Below, piece by piece: positions 35,933-44,523 of a DNA stretch of 64,000 bases. Numbering within the stretch: position 1 is the stretch's first letter; the number at the start of each line of letters is the position of its first letter. The translations under genes and the position numbers were made by a program. Below the pieces are notes generated by a model. That model was not told the DNA's origin. It did not search any database and saw nothing but the letters and a program-made list of their open reading frames with translations. The stretch covers positions 1,178,001 through 1,242,000 of the forward strand of contig NZ_JAKWJU010000002.1 of NCBI RefSeq assembly GCF_022524345.1, given 5' to 3'. Source of the stretch: Streptomyces marispadix (GTDB taxonomy: Bacteria; Actinomycetota; Actinomycetes; Streptomycetales; Streptomycetaceae).

Positions 35933-36332
35933 GTAGCGCCTTCCCGAGAGTCTCGCCCGCCCATCGAGCTCGGCCGTTCTGCTGGTCGGGCGCGGGCCCA
36001 GGCGCGGGCAGGGGTTTGGATGTTTATGCGGGGCAAACCTTACTGGACCGTTCTGAGGGCCTCGCGGGGAGGGTCCCCAACGCGCCGTGCACCCCCTAAC
36101 AGGGGCCTTGCGGCGGCTCGTCGGGACCGTAGGACGCCCGTGCCGGTACGTAGCGAGGACCCGCGCGGGCGGTCAGCGGGGGCGCTGCGGCGGCCGGTTG
36201 GGCACGGGACGCGGAGCCGTCGGCAGTGGAGCGGACGCCCGACGCGAGCGGTGCGGGCGGCCCTTCCAAAGCGCGGCGGCGGCCCCTCCGTAGCGCAGGG
36301 GCGGCCCGCCGGCGGCGCGTTAGCGTTCATGT
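35933..36332. other. divergent promoter region, ctaC and desulfurase-TusA gene
   Basis: 400 bp without a gene. The minus-strand GCATAAACAT segment around 36018-36027 is a rare AT-rich patch and the likely -10 zone for ctaC, giving it a ~90-nt leader. The right part (36100-36320) is G+C-rich without clear structure, and the leaderless -10 box of the next gene closes the region. Confidence 0.4.
36321..36326 (+). promoter_or_regulatory. -10 box of a probable leaderless promoter (desulfurase-TusA)
   Basis: TAGCGT ends 6 nt before GTG 36333, and no ribosome site is present. Confidence 0.5.
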
Positions 36333-37829
36333 GTGCCCTACTTCGACGCCGCTTCCTCCGTACCGCTGCACCCCGTCGCCCGTGAGGCGCTGATCGCCGC
36401 GCTGGACGAGGGGTGGGCGGACCCCGGGCGTCTGCACCGCGAGGGACGGCGGGCGCGGATGCTGCTCGACGCGGCCCGTGAGACGGCCTCCCAGGCGGTC
36501 GGATGCCGCCCGGACGAACTGGTCTTCACCCCATCGGGTACCAGTGCTCTGCACACCGGGATCGCGGGGGCGCTCGCTGGTCGCCGCCGTACGGGCCGCA
36601 GGCTGGTGGTCTCCGCCGTCGAGCACTCGGCCGTACTGCATGCCGCCGCCGCTCACGAGGCCGCGGGCGGCATCGTGGCGCAGGTTCCCGTCGACCGTAC
36701 GGGCCGGGTTCCGGCGGCGGAATTCCGTGCCGCGCTGGGCGAGGACACCGCGCTGGCCTGTCTCCAGTCCGCCAACCACGAGGTGGGTACGGAGCAGCCC
36801 GTCACGGAGGTGGCGGCGGCGTGCGCGGAGGCCGGGGTTCCGCTGCTCGTCGACGCGGCGCAGTCGCTGGCCTGGGGGCGTACCGGCGAGGGCTGGTCGC
36901 TGCTGGCGGCCAGCGCGCACAAATGGGGCGGGCCGCCCGGGGTGGGGCTGCTGGCCGTGAGAAAGGGCGTGCGTTTCGCGCCTGTCGCACCCACGGACGA
37001 GCGGGAGTCCGGGCGTGCGGCCGGGTTCGAGAACATCCCGGCGATCGTCGCGGCGGCGGCTTCGCTGCGTGCCGTACGGGCCGAGGCGGACGCGTCGGCG
37101 GCTCGACTGCGGGCCCTGGTGGACCGGGTGCGGGCGCGGGTTCCGGAATCGGTCCCGGACGTCGAGGTCGTGGGCGATCCGGTGCGGCGCCTGCCGAACC
37201 TCGTCACCTTCTCGTGCCTCTACGTGGACGGGGAGGCGCTGCTGCACGCGCTGGACCGGCACGGGTTCTCCGTCTCCTCCGGCTCGTCGTGCACGTCCAG
37301 CACTCTGACGCCGAGCCATGTGCTGCGCGCGATGGGCGTGCTCTCCGAGGGCAACGTGCGTCTGTCGCTGCCACCGGGGTCCGCGGATTCGGCCGAGGAG
37401 GACGTGGAGCGCTTCCTGGAGGTCCTGCCGGAGGCCGTACGGGAGGTGCGGGGACGGCTGGCCGCGCCAGGCGGGCGGGACGGTACGCGAGCGAAGCCGG
37501 AGGCGGATGCCGAAGGAGAACCGGAGGCGGCGGCCGGAGGAGAACCGGAGGCGGCGGCCGAAGCGGAGTCGAAGCCGGAAACGGAAGCGGAACCGCAGCA
37601 TGGCGCTTCCGGCGGGCCCTCCGTGACCGTGGACGCGCTCGGCTCGCTCTGCCCGCTGCCGGTGATCGAACTGGCCAAGGTGATCGGCGACGTACCGGTG
37701 GGCGGCGTGGTCACGGTCCTCGCGGACGACGAGGCCGCCCGTGCCGACATCCCCGCCTGGTGCGAGATGCGCGGGCAGGAGTATCTGGGCGCCGACGGCG
37801 TCGAGTTCAGAATCCGCCGCCTCAACTGA
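36333..37829 (+). CDS. cysteine desulfurase fused to TusA sulfur carrier
   Basis: 498-aa two-domain enzyme. Residues 1-375 are a NifS/IscS-type desulfurase: PLP Lys197 in SAHKWGG, PLP Asp in LLVDAAQS, and the persulfide Cys320 in a SSGSSCTSS loop. After a Glu/Pro/Ala-rich linker (380-428, with a duplicated 24-bp unit at DNA level) comes a TusA/SirA domain with Cys440 in the LCPLPVIEL motif. The fusion would pass sulfane sulfur from the desulfurase straight to the carrier, for thiolation of tRNA, Moco or Fe-S clusters. GTG 36333, likely leaderless. It is monocistronic and ends at a convergent terminator. Confidence 0.93.
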   Translation: MPYFDAASSVPLHPVAREALIAALDEGWADPGRLHREGRRARMLLDAARETASQAVGCRPDELVFTPSGTSALHTGIAGALAGRRRTGRRLVVSAVEHSAVLHAAAAHEAAGGIVAQVPVDRTGRVPAAEFRAALGEDTALACLQSANHEVGTEQPVTEVAAACAEAGVPLLVDAAQSLAWGRTGEGWSLLAASAHKWGGPPGVGLLAVRKGVRFAPVAPTDERESGRAAGFENIPAIVAAAASLRAVRAEADASAARLRALVDRVRARVPESVPDVEVVGDPVRRLPNLVTFSCLYVDGEALLHALDRHGFSVSSGSSCTSSTLTPSHVLRAMGVLSEGNVRLSLPPGSADSAEEDVERFLEVLPEAVREVRGRLAAPGGRDGTRAKPEADAEGEPEAAAGGEPEAAAEAESKPETEAEPQHGASGGPSVTVDALGSLCPLPVIELAKVIGDVPVGGVVTVLADDEAARADIPAWCEMRGQEYLGADGVEFRIRRLN

Positions 37830-37848
37830 CCCTGCCCTGCGACGCGAT

Positions 37849-37877
37849 GGGCGGGGCGGCCATCAGCCGCCCCGCCC
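37849..37877. terminator. convergent terminator hairpin
   Basis: Perfect 12-bp stem GGGCGGGGCGGC (37849-37860) with complement 37866-37877, just after the desulfurase-TusA stop. A second small hairpin (CCCCGG/CCGGGG) follows near 37885-37900 and may serve the opposite strand. Confidence 0.85.
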
Positions 37878-37907
37878 GTCAGGGCCCCGGAAGCCGGGGT
37901 CCGGATC

Positions 37908-37974
37908 ACGTCGGTACGTCAGCAGTACCTCAGCGGCACGTCAGCGCTGTGACAGAGATACGTCGGTACGTCAG
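37908..37974. repeat. 15-bp direct repeat ACGTCGGTACGTCAG, two copies
   Basis: Copies at 37908-37922 and 37960-37974, with further ACGTCAG fragments between them. It lies between convergent genes, so a regulatory role is doubtful. Confidence 0.65.
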
Positions 37975-38005
37975 TACGCCGGCGTCGACACTGCGCCGAC
38001 GCGGG

Positions 38006-38980
38006 TCAGTTGAGATGCGCGGCGACTTCCGCCGCCGCCTCCTCGCCGTACTGCCCGGTGAAGCGCTCCATGAAGTGGGCGCGCCGCAGCTCGTACTCCT
38101 GCGTCCCCACCGTCTCGATGACGAGGGTGGCCAGCATGCAGCCGACCTGAGCGGCGCGCTCCATGCTCACACCCCAGGCGAGGCCGGAGAGGAAGCCCGC
38201 ACGGAAGGCGTCGCCGACGCCGGTCGGGTCGGCCTTGGCCTCTTCCTTGGGCACGCCGACCACGATGGGCTCCTGGCCCTCGCGTTCGATACGGACGCCC
38301 TTCGCGCCGAGCGTGACGACGCGGGTGCCGACCTTGGCGAGTATCTCCTTGTCGCTCCAGCCGGTCTTGGTCTCGATGAGCTCCTTCTCGTACTCGTTGG
38401 AGAAGAGGTAGGTGGCGCCCTCCATGAGGGTGCGGATGTCCTCGCCCTCCATGCGCGCGATCTGCTGCGAGAAGTCCGCGGCGAAGGGGATGCCGCGCTT
38501 GCGGCACTCCTCGGTGTGCCGGGTCATCGCCTCGGGGTCGTCGGCGCTGATGCAGACGAGGTCGAGACCGCCGACGCGCTCCGCGACGGTCTGGAGCTCG
38601 ATCTGGCGGGCCTCGCTCATGGCGCCCGTGTAGAAGGAGCCGATCTGGTTGTGTGCCTCGTCGGTGGTGCAGACGAAGCGGGCGGTGTGCCGCAGCTCCG
38701 AGATGTGGACGGACTCGGTGTCCACTCCGTGCCTGTCGAGCCAGGCCCGGTACTCCTCGAAGTCCTCGCCCGCGGCGCCGACCAGGATCGGGTTCGCTCC
38801 CAACTGCCCCATGCCGAAGGCGATGTTGGCGCCCACTCCGCCACGCCTGATCTCAAGCGAGTCGACGAGGAAGGAGAGCGAGACGGTGTGCAACTGATCG
38901 GCGACAAGCTGGTCGGAGAACCGGCCAGGGAACGTCATCAGGTGGTCGTTCGCGATGGAGCCGGTGACTGCGATACGCAC
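38006..38980 (-). CDS. PfkB-family carbohydrate (possibly adenosine) kinase
   Basis: Ribokinase-fold sugar or nucleoside kinase, 324 aa. GSIANDHL opens the fold, RRGGVGANIAFGMGQLGA is the PfkB signature 1 region, and DPTGVGDAFRAGFLSG is signature 2 with catalytic Asp257 and the GVGD anion hole. The N-terminal pattern resembles mycobacterial adenosine kinase and related PfkB enzymes (CbhK group), so a nucleoside substrate is possible. GTG 38980 with AGGAG 11 nt upstream. Cytoplasmic. It is divergent from the small hypothetical gene at 39119. Confidence 0.9.
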   Translation of the reverse strand: MRIAVTGSIANDHLMTFPGRFSDQLVADQLHTVSLSFLVDSLEIRRGGVGANIAFGMGQLGANPILVGAAGEDFEEYRAWLDRHGVDTESVHISELRHTARFVCTTDEAHNQIGSFYTGAMSEARQIELQTVAERVGGLDLVCISADDPEAMTRHTEECRKRGIPFAADFSQQIARMEGEDIRTLMEGATYLFSNEYEKELIETKTGWSDKEILAKVGTRVVTLGAKGVRIEREGQEPIVVGVPKEEAKADPTGVGDAFRAGFLSGLAWGVSMERAAQVGCMLATLVIETVGTQEYELRRAHFMERFTGQYGEEAAAEVAAHLN

Positions 38981-39065
38981 GGCGAAATCTGCTCCTGTCG
39001 GAGGACGCTGTCGGATGGCACCATCACGCTACCTGCTTCCCCCGCTTAACCGAACAGGACGTAAC

Positions 39066-39079
39066 TACCTGATAGTAGG
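39066..39079. promoter_or_regulatory. inverted repeat between PfkB kinase and small hypothetical gene
   Basis: CTAC and GTAG arms around CTGATA, in the most AT-rich patch of the divergent region. A possible operator or promoter element for either gene; factor unknown. Confidence 0.35.
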
Positions 39080-39105
39080 GCCTTCCAGGCGCCTCACCTG
39101 CTGCG

Positions 39106-39111
39106 TAGCGT
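39106..39111 (+). promoter_or_regulatory. -10 box of a probable leaderless promoter (78-aa protein)
   Basis: TAGCGT ends 7 nt before ATG 39119 and there is no Shine-Dalgarno. Confidence 0.5.
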
Positions 39112-39118
39112 CAGTCCC

Positions 39119-39355
39119 ATGCTGAACACCGCGCGGCGGACGGCCGCGGAACCCGAGTCCATGGAGCAGTTGCTGGGCGACTGCGCGCGCATGGCGCCGC
39201 ACTGGACGGTCACCGGGTGCGAGCCCGTTCCCGCCGCCGACGAGGGCGCCCGGACGGTGATTTCCCCGGCTTCGTACGAGGCGCTGCACGGGGTGCGGGT
39301 TCCGGCCGCGTCGGCACGGCTGCTGGAAGGGATGTCCGAGTACGGGGACTGGTGA
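39119..39355 (+). CDS. small conserved-looking protein, unknown function
   Basis: 78 aa, not recognised. Mixed composition with two Cys (GDCARM, TGCEPV), no membrane segment and no known motif; SPASYEALHGVRVPA reads like a compact soluble fold. Codon third positions are strongly G/C, so it is real. Start ATG 39119 at a leaderless-type distance from TAGCGT. Divergent from the PfkB kinase. Confidence 0.65.
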   Translation: MLNTARRTAAEPESMEQLLGDCARMAPHWTVTGCEPVPAADEGARTVISPASYEALHGVRVPAASARLLEGMSEYGDW

Positions 39356-39696
39356 CCCCGCGGGGTACGGGACGGATGACCTTACGGGCGGCGCCTGTTG
39401 AGGAGTTCCAGGGGCGTACGGGCCTGCGGCGCCTGCGAGTCGGGGGCCGTCGGCGCTGCGGACCGGTGGACTCGCGGGCGTGGAGCGGGAGTTCGCGCCC
39501 ACGCGCCGGCCCGTCACGTCGTCCCCGGGGCCCGGCGGGACCTTCCGGGAGCTGCGCGGCACGGGCCCCGGTCCGTGAATTCGAATCCCGCTCCCGGGAA
39601 CCTCGCGGGCTCCGGCTCCGTCACAGATGTGTCCATCGCGCTGCCGCAGGCAGGAGCGGCAGGAGACGCGGTGGGCGGATCCGAAGGAGCAATGCC
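39356..39696. other. 341-bp region with a possible degenerate reading frame
   Basis: No confident gene. A short frame (GTG 39575 to TGA 39700, 41 codons, with VTDVSIALPQAGAAGDAVGG) ends overlapping the start of the next gene and could be the remnant of a lost upstream gene or a small coupled ORF. The left 200 bp show no codon bias. Confidence 0.35.
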
Positions 39697-41424
39697 GTGA
39701 GCACCGAACCGTCCCCCGGGCGCGGGGAGAGCCTTTCCGCGGGTTCAGCGGAATCAACGGGTCCGGAGGGCTCCGCGCGCCCCGCGGGTTCCGTGGATTC
39801 CGTGGATTCCGTGGGCGAAGTGCCCGTTCGGCGCCGCAGGCACCGGCTGTCCGTCGTAGCGGTGGCTGTGGCCGTACTGGCGTCCGGCGGCGGTGGCGCA
39901 TGGTGGGCGTCGACCGCGGGCAGCTCCGGCGGGCCGGAGAGCGCCTCCGAGCCGCCCGCACTCGCCCTCGACGGCCTCGCGGCAGCCGGGCGGAGCGGCG
40001 AGGACGGCGGCAGGCCGGGAATCGCCCCGGGCGAACCGCATCCGCAGGTCTACCGCGCGAACGGCGAGCTGCCCGAGGGCCCGGACGCCGCCGCCGTCTA
40101 CCGCCCCGCAACCGTCGAACGGGCCTCCGTCTCGGCGCTCGCCGAAGCGCTGGGCGTGGCGGGGAAGCCGGAGCAGAAGCACGACCGCTGGGTCGTGGGC
40201 GACGGCGAGAAGTCGCCCGGCGGTACGTCCCTCACCGTGAACCGTGACCGCATGGCCGGGAACTGGACGTACAACTCCGGAGACGACCAGCCCGTCATGC
40301 GCTGCGGCACACCGCTGCCGACGGTGCCCGACAGCGGTTTCGCACCGCCTGGGAAGGGCCCCGGCGGCGAGGGCGCCCCGGAGCCGTGCCCGGCGATGCC
40401 CGGTTCCGGCAAGGGCGACCCGGTGTCGGAGAAGAAGGCGAAGAGCGCGGTAAGGCCGCTGCTGAAGACGCTGAAGCTCGACGACGCACAGCTCGACGCC
40501 GAGGTGACCACCGGCTCGCTGCGGATGGTGACCGCTACGCCCGAGATCGGCGGCATGACGGCGAGGGACTGGAACAGCACCTTCACCGTAGACAAGGACG
40601 GCAAGGTCGTACGCGGCCACGGCAATCTGGGCGAGCTGCGGCGGGGCCCCTCCTATCCGGTGATGTCGGCCGAGGAGACGCTCAAGCACCTCAACAAGCA
40701 GGGCGCGACGGCTCCGGGTGCGGCCACCGGCCGTGAGCCGCAGCTCTACGACAGCCCTGCGAACAGTCCGGCGAACGGCCCGGCGAAGGGCGAGGACCAC
40801 CCCGGGAAGGGCCACGGCAAGGACCAGCCCGAGCAGAAGGGCCCCGGCATGGACGGCCCCGGGAAGGTCGCACCGCGCAAGGCGCTGAAGGTGACGGACG
40901 CGGAGTTCGGCCTGGTGACGCGGTACTCCAAGGGCAGGCCCGTGCTCGTACCTTTGTGGACCTATGAGGTGCTGCTCGGCGGCGACCACACGGCGAAGGT
41001 GGCCCATCCGGCCGTCGAACCGGCCTACTTGAAGCCGTCGGGGCCCGCGCGGCCCGGCGGGGGTTCCGCTCCGGGGTCGGGACCCGGCGCGGGCTCCGGC
41101 TCGCAGCCGGGCTCAGGCCCGGACTCGAGTTCCGGGCAGGCGGAGGAGCCGGGCTCGGGGCCCGTACAGGCCGCCGACTCCTACGAGGCAGACGGCCGCA
41201 CCCTGAGGATCACCTTCTGGGGAGGCGTCTGCGGCGGTTACGAGGCGAGCGCGGACGAGTCCGGGAAGACGGTGAAGGTGACCGTACGGCCGAAGGAGAC
41301 GGACGCGAAGAAGGTGTGCGTGAAGATGGCCAAGCGGCGCACCGTCGAGATCGAGCTGGACAAGGCGCTGGGCGGCCGGAAAGTGGTGGACGCCACGGAC
41401 GGAGATGCTCTTCCGCACAAGTGA
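39697..41424 (+). CDS. large membrane-anchored extracytoplasmic protein, unknown function
   Basis: 575 aa, not recognised. A Ser/Glu-rich N-terminal tail (1-45) and RRRRHR precede a single helix (SVVAVAVAVLASGGGGAWWAS, about 50-70), so the rest is outside the cell. The exterior part has a helical-beta region with Cys pairs (RCGTP, EPCPAM), two Gly/Pro/Ser-rich linkers (one repeating GPG/KG units near 345-390, one GSGPGAGSGS near 450-485) and a C-terminal region with VCGGYEA and KVCVKM. The distribution of Cys suggests disulfides. GTG 39697 has AAGGAG 7 nt upstream. Ends before a strong convergent terminator. Confidence 0.72.
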   Translation: MSTEPSPGRGESLSAGSAESTGPEGSARPAGSVDSVDSVGEVPVRRRRHRLSVVAVAVAVLASGGGGAWWASTAGSSGGPESASEPPALALDGLAAAGRSGEDGGRPGIAPGEPHPQVYRANGELPEGPDAAAVYRPATVERASVSALAEALGVAGKPEQKHDRWVVGDGEKSPGGTSLTVNRDRMAGNWTYNSGDDQPVMRCGTPLPTVPDSGFAPPGKGPGGEGAPEPCPAMPGSGKGDPVSEKKAKSAVRPLLKTLKLDDAQLDAEVTTGSLRMVTATPEIGGMTARDWNSTFTVDKDGKVVRGHGNLGELRRGPSYPVMSAEETLKHLNKQGATAPGAATGREPQLYDSPANSPANGPAKGEDHPGKGHGKDQPEQKGPGMDGPGKVAPRKALKVTDAEFGLVTRYSKGRPVLVPLWTYEVLLGGDHTAKVAHPAVEPAYLKPSGPARPGGGSAPGSGPGAGSGSQPGSGPDSSSGQAEEPGSGPVQAADSYEADGRTLRITFWGGVCGGYEASADESGKTVKVTVRPKETDAKKVCVKMAKRRTVEIELDKALGGRKVVDATDGDALPHK

Positions 41425-41541
41425 ACCGGCGAACACTGGGTAGACATGTCGCTAGAGCGACACGGAAGAAGTGACCGACTCGCATAAGACATGAACCGTA
41501 CGGGCCGATACGACGGACCTGAGGAGCACGGGGGCGGGAAC

Positions 41542-41587
41542 GACGAAGGCGGCGGACCCCTGGTGGGGGGAGTCCGCCGCCTTCGTC
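41542..41587. terminator. convergent terminator hairpin (16-bp stem)
   Basis: Perfect arms GACGAAGGCGGCGGAC (41542-41557) and its complement (41572-41587) followed by TTCTTC, placed between the membrane protein gene and erpA. Confidence 0.88.
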
Positions 41588-41691
41588 TTCTTCAGCCGGC
41601 CCGGCTTTCGCCGCCGCCGTCGGACGGCTCGGCGAATGCCCGCTAGGGCCGCTCAGCGCTCAGTCCGTGGGCAACTCAGCCGCAGGGGCGC

Positions 41692-42045
41692 TCAGTTGAA
41701 CGAGTCGCCGCAGGCGCAGGAGCCCGTCGCGTTCGGATTGTCGATGGTGAAGCCCTGCTTCTCGATGGTGTCGACGAAGTCGATCGAGGCACCGCCCAGG
41801 TAGGGCGCGCTCATGCGGTCGGTGACGACCTTCACACCGTCGAAGTCCTTGACCACGTCGCCGTCGAGCGAGCGCTCGTCGAAGAAGAGCTGGTACCGAA
41901 GGCCGGAACAGCCACCGGGCTGGACGGCGACCCGAAGCGCCAGGTCGTCACGGCCCTCCTGCTCGAGCAGGCTCTTGACCTTCGCCGCGGCGGCGTCGGA
42001 CAGGATGATGCCCTCGCTCACAGCGGTGTCGTCCGATACGGACAT
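41692..42045 (-). CDS. erpA: iron-sulfur cluster insertion protein, ErpA/IscA type
   Basis: A-type carrier that passes [4Fe-4S] clusters to target enzymes. 117 aa with the three invariant cysteines: Cys46 in PGGCSG and Cys110/Cys112 in GSCACGDSF. Length and motifs are normal. ATG 42045 has GGGAGAG upstream. It is divergent from nadA, whose product needs a [4Fe-4S] cluster, which supports a role in feeding NadA and the nearby respiratory complexes (inference). Confidence 0.96.
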   Translation of the reverse strand: MSVSDDTAVSEGIILSDAAAAKVKSLLEQEGRDDLALRVAVQPGGCSGLRYQLFFDERSLDGDVVKDFDGVKVVTDRMSAPYLGGASIDFVDTIEKQGFTIDNPNATGSCACGDSFN

Positions 42046-42208
42046 CTGCTTCTCTCCCGGGTTGTTCGGACTCCTCTGCCGCCGACTGCAACCGGCGGCG
42101 TCCCGGATTCATTCCAGGGGGACACGTTCTTTTCTACGTCGTTCTCCCGACTCATGCTCCCACACGCCGCGAGCGACTGGGAATGCGTCACATCGACGCG
42201 AACGCCAT

Positions 42209-42236
42209 CGTCAAAGTGACGTGAAGCGGTTATGAT
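42209..42236 (+). promoter_or_regulatory. nadA promoter with CGTCA-n3-TGACG inverted repeat
   Basis: CGTCAaagTGACG (42209-42221) overlaps the -35 zone and TATGAT (42231-42236) is a good -10 in the only AT-rich patch of this divergent region. The inverted repeat is a candidate operator for a regulator of NAD synthesis or of erpA. Confidence 0.5.
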
Positions 42237-42296
42237 TAATAGCGTCAGTTAGACGAAAAGCCGCTTGCGGCGATGGAGAAAGGGAGGGTGGGTGCA

Positions 42297-43535
42297 GTGA
42301 CCGCCCCACTGGACGTACAGCCGACTCCGCTGGCGCTGCTGCTCCTCGGCCGCGAGTCCGACCCGAAGAGCGAGCGCGGGGTCGAATGCCCCGGAGACCT
42401 TCCCGCTCCCTCGGACCCGGATCTGGTCGAGCGAGCACGCGCCGCGAAGGCCGCACTCGGCGACCGTGTCTTCGTACTCGGCCACCACTACCAGCGCGAC
42501 GAGGTCATCGAATTCGCCGACGTCACCGGGGACTCCTTCAAGCTGGCGCGTGACGCGGCGGCCAGGCCCGAGGCGGAGTACATCGTCTTCTGCGGCGTGC
42601 ACTTCATGGCCGAGTCCGCCGACATCCTCACCTCGCAGCGGCAGAAGGTCGTGCTGCCCGACCTGGCGGCGGGCTGCTCCATGGCCGACATGGCCACCGC
42701 CGAGCAGGTCGCCGAGTGCTGGGACGTACTCACCGAGGCCGGAGTCGCGGATGTGACGGTGCCGGTCTCGTATATGAACTCCTCCGCCGACATCAAGGCG
42801 TTCACCGGCAGGCACGGCGGCACGATATGCACCTCGTCCAACGCCCGGCGGGCCCTGGAGTGGGCGTTCGCGCAGGGCGACGAGCGGCGCGGCGGGGAGC
42901 GGGAGAGCGGCGCGAGCGGCGAGCGGGACGGCAGCGGACTGGAGAGCAAGGTGCTCTTCCTGCCGGACCAGCACCTCGGACGCAACACCGCCGTGCGGGA
43001 GTTGGGCATGAGCCTGGACGACTGCGTCGTCTACAACCCGCACAAGCCGGACGGCGGGCTGACCGCACAGCAGCTCCGCGACGCGAAGATGATCCTCTGG
43101 CGAGGGCACTGCTCGGTGCACGGGCGCTTCTCGCTGGACTCGGTGCGCGACGTCCGCGAGCGCATCCCGGGCGTCAACGTGCTGGTGCACCCGGAGTGCA
43201 AGCACGAAGTGGTCGCCGCGGCCGACCACGTCGGTTCGACGGAGCACATCATCAAGGCGCTCGAGGCCGCGCCGCCCGGTTCGAAATGGGCGATCGGCAC
43301 CGAACTCAACCTGGTGCGGCGCCTGGCGAATCGCTTCGCCGACGAGGACAAGGAAGTCGTGTTCCTCGACCGTACGGTCTGCTTCTGCTCGACGATGAAC
43401 CGCATCGATCTGCCGCATCTGGTCTGGGCGCTGGAGTCCCTGGTGGACGGCAAGGTGGTCAACCGGATCGAAGTCGACGCGGAGACCGAGAAGTTCGCCA
43501 AGCTCGCCCTGGAGAGGATGCTGGCGCTGCCGTAA
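42297..43535 (+). CDS. nadA: quinolinate synthase
   Basis: Makes quinolinate from iminoaspartate and dihydroxyacetone phosphate, using one [4Fe-4S] cluster. 412 aa; the three cluster Cys sites are YIVFCGVHF, WRGHCSVHG and the CFCSTMN region. LGHHYQRDEV and HPECKHEV are also typical. A ~25-residue charged insert (GDERRGGERESG, about 205-225) is absent from shorter homologues. GTG 42297 has GGGAGG 9-10 nt upstream and is preferred to ATG 42273. The GNAT gene follows 11 nt later. No nadB or nadC is adjacent. Confidence 0.96.
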   Translation: MTAPLDVQPTPLALLLLGRESDPKSERGVECPGDLPAPSDPDLVERARAAKAALGDRVFVLGHHYQRDEVIEFADVTGDSFKLARDAAARPEAEYIVFCGVHFMAESADILTSQRQKVVLPDLAAGCSMADMATAEQVAECWDVLTEAGVADVTVPVSYMNSSADIKAFTGRHGGTICTSSNARRALEWAFAQGDERRGGERESGASGERDGSGLESKVLFLPDQHLGRNTAVRELGMSLDDCVVYNPHKPDGGLTAQQLRDAKMILWRGHCSVHGRFSLDSVRDVRERIPGVNVLVHPECKHEVVAAADHVGSTEHIIKALEAAPPGSKWAIGTELNLVRRLANRFADEDKEVVFLDRTVCFCSTMNRIDLPHLVWALESLVDGKVVNRIEVDAETEKFAKLALERMLALP

Positions 43536-43546
43536 TCTGCGGCCCG

Positions 43547-44443
43547 ATGCTGCTGCGACCTGTCCGGGACACGGAGGAGGACGCCGAGGCCGTACGGCGG
43601 CTGGCCGAGGCGTCCTTCGCCGTCTTCGAGTCGAACCCCGGCACCGCGACCGTGATGAATCCGCCCGCCGTGAGGCCCGCTCCGGGGCAGCCCGCGCGAA
43701 GCCGGGAGCGGGTCCGCCACCTGGCCCGTACGGACCCGGGCGGCGGCTGGATCGCCACCGACACCGGCGGTCGCCCCGTCGGCGCCGCCCAGTCGCTGGT
43801 GCGGGAGGGCACCTGGGGGCTCGCGCTGCTGGCCGTACTCCCCGAGGCGCAGGGCAAGGGCGTCGGCACGGCGCTGCTGGGACGCACCGTCCAGTACGGC
43901 CGGGCCTGTCTGCGGGGCATCGTGTGCTGCTCGCCGCATCCGGTCGCGGCACGTGCGTACCGCAAGGCGGGGTTCGACGTGCATCCGGTGATGCGGCTGG
44001 ACGGCTCGGTGGACCCGGGGCGGCTCGCGGCGCCCGACGGTCCGGTAGTGGTGGGCTCGGCCGCCCAGCGGGACATGATGGACTCCGTCGACCGGCGGCT
44101 GCGGGGCGGCGCCCACGGGGTCGACCACACGTTCATGCTGCGCCATCACCGTCTGTTCGTCGTCGACGAGTTCACGGGCAGCGGCTACTGCTATCTCCGC
44201 GAGGACGGCCGGGTCGAACTGCTCGCCGCCACCTCCCGCCGTCTGGCGACCCGGCTGCTGACGGCCGCGCTGCTGAGCCTTCCCGAGGGTGGCCGGGCGT
44301 CGCTGCGCGACGTGACCGCCGAGCAGCAGTGGGCGGTGGACGTCGGGCTGGCGGCCGGGCTGGAGTTGAGCACAGGCGGCTATCTCTGCCTTCGCGGGAT
44401 GCGGCCGCCGTCGCCGTACATCCCGTCGGCGGGATTCCTTTGA
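43547..44443 (+). CDS. GNAT-family N-acetyltransferase
   Basis: 298 aa. The acetyl-CoA site is in LAVLPEAQGKGVGTALLGR (about residues 98-116), the classic Q-x-x-G-x-G/A loop, with AYRKAGF after it. The C-terminal ~150 residues add a second, weaker GNAT-like or dimerisation domain. Substrate not predictable. ATG 43547, 11 nt after nadA, without a clear ribosome site, so it may depend on coupling with nadA. Confidence 0.85.
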   Translation: MLLRPVRDTEEDAEAVRRLAEASFAVFESNPGTATVMNPPAVRPAPGQPARSRERVRHLARTDPGGGWIATDTGGRPVGAAQSLVREGTWGLALLAVLPEAQGKGVGTALLGRTVQYGRACLRGIVCCSPHPVAARAYRKAGFDVHPVMRLDGSVDPGRLAAPDGPVVVGSAAQRDMMDSVDRRLRGGAHGVDHTFMLRHHRLFVVDEFTGSGYCYLREDGRVELLAATSRRLATRLLTAALLSLPEGGRASLRDVTAEQQWAVDVGLAAGLELSTGGYLCLRGMRPPSPYIPSAGFL

Positions 44444-44523
44444 GGCGGGCGGCCGGTACGGGGGCGAACGGCGGGGCGTGAGTTCCGGCCGGACGGCCGT
44501 CCGCTCGTCCGTCGGCCGTGTGC

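Noticed and set aside
37908..37974. Attachment site or IS end from the 15-bp direct repeat
   Set aside because: No integrase, transposase or inverted terminal repeats nearby.
39398..39700. 100-codon frame before the membrane protein gene
   Set aside because: Its first two thirds lack codon bias; only the last ~40 codons look possible, noted in the gap entry.
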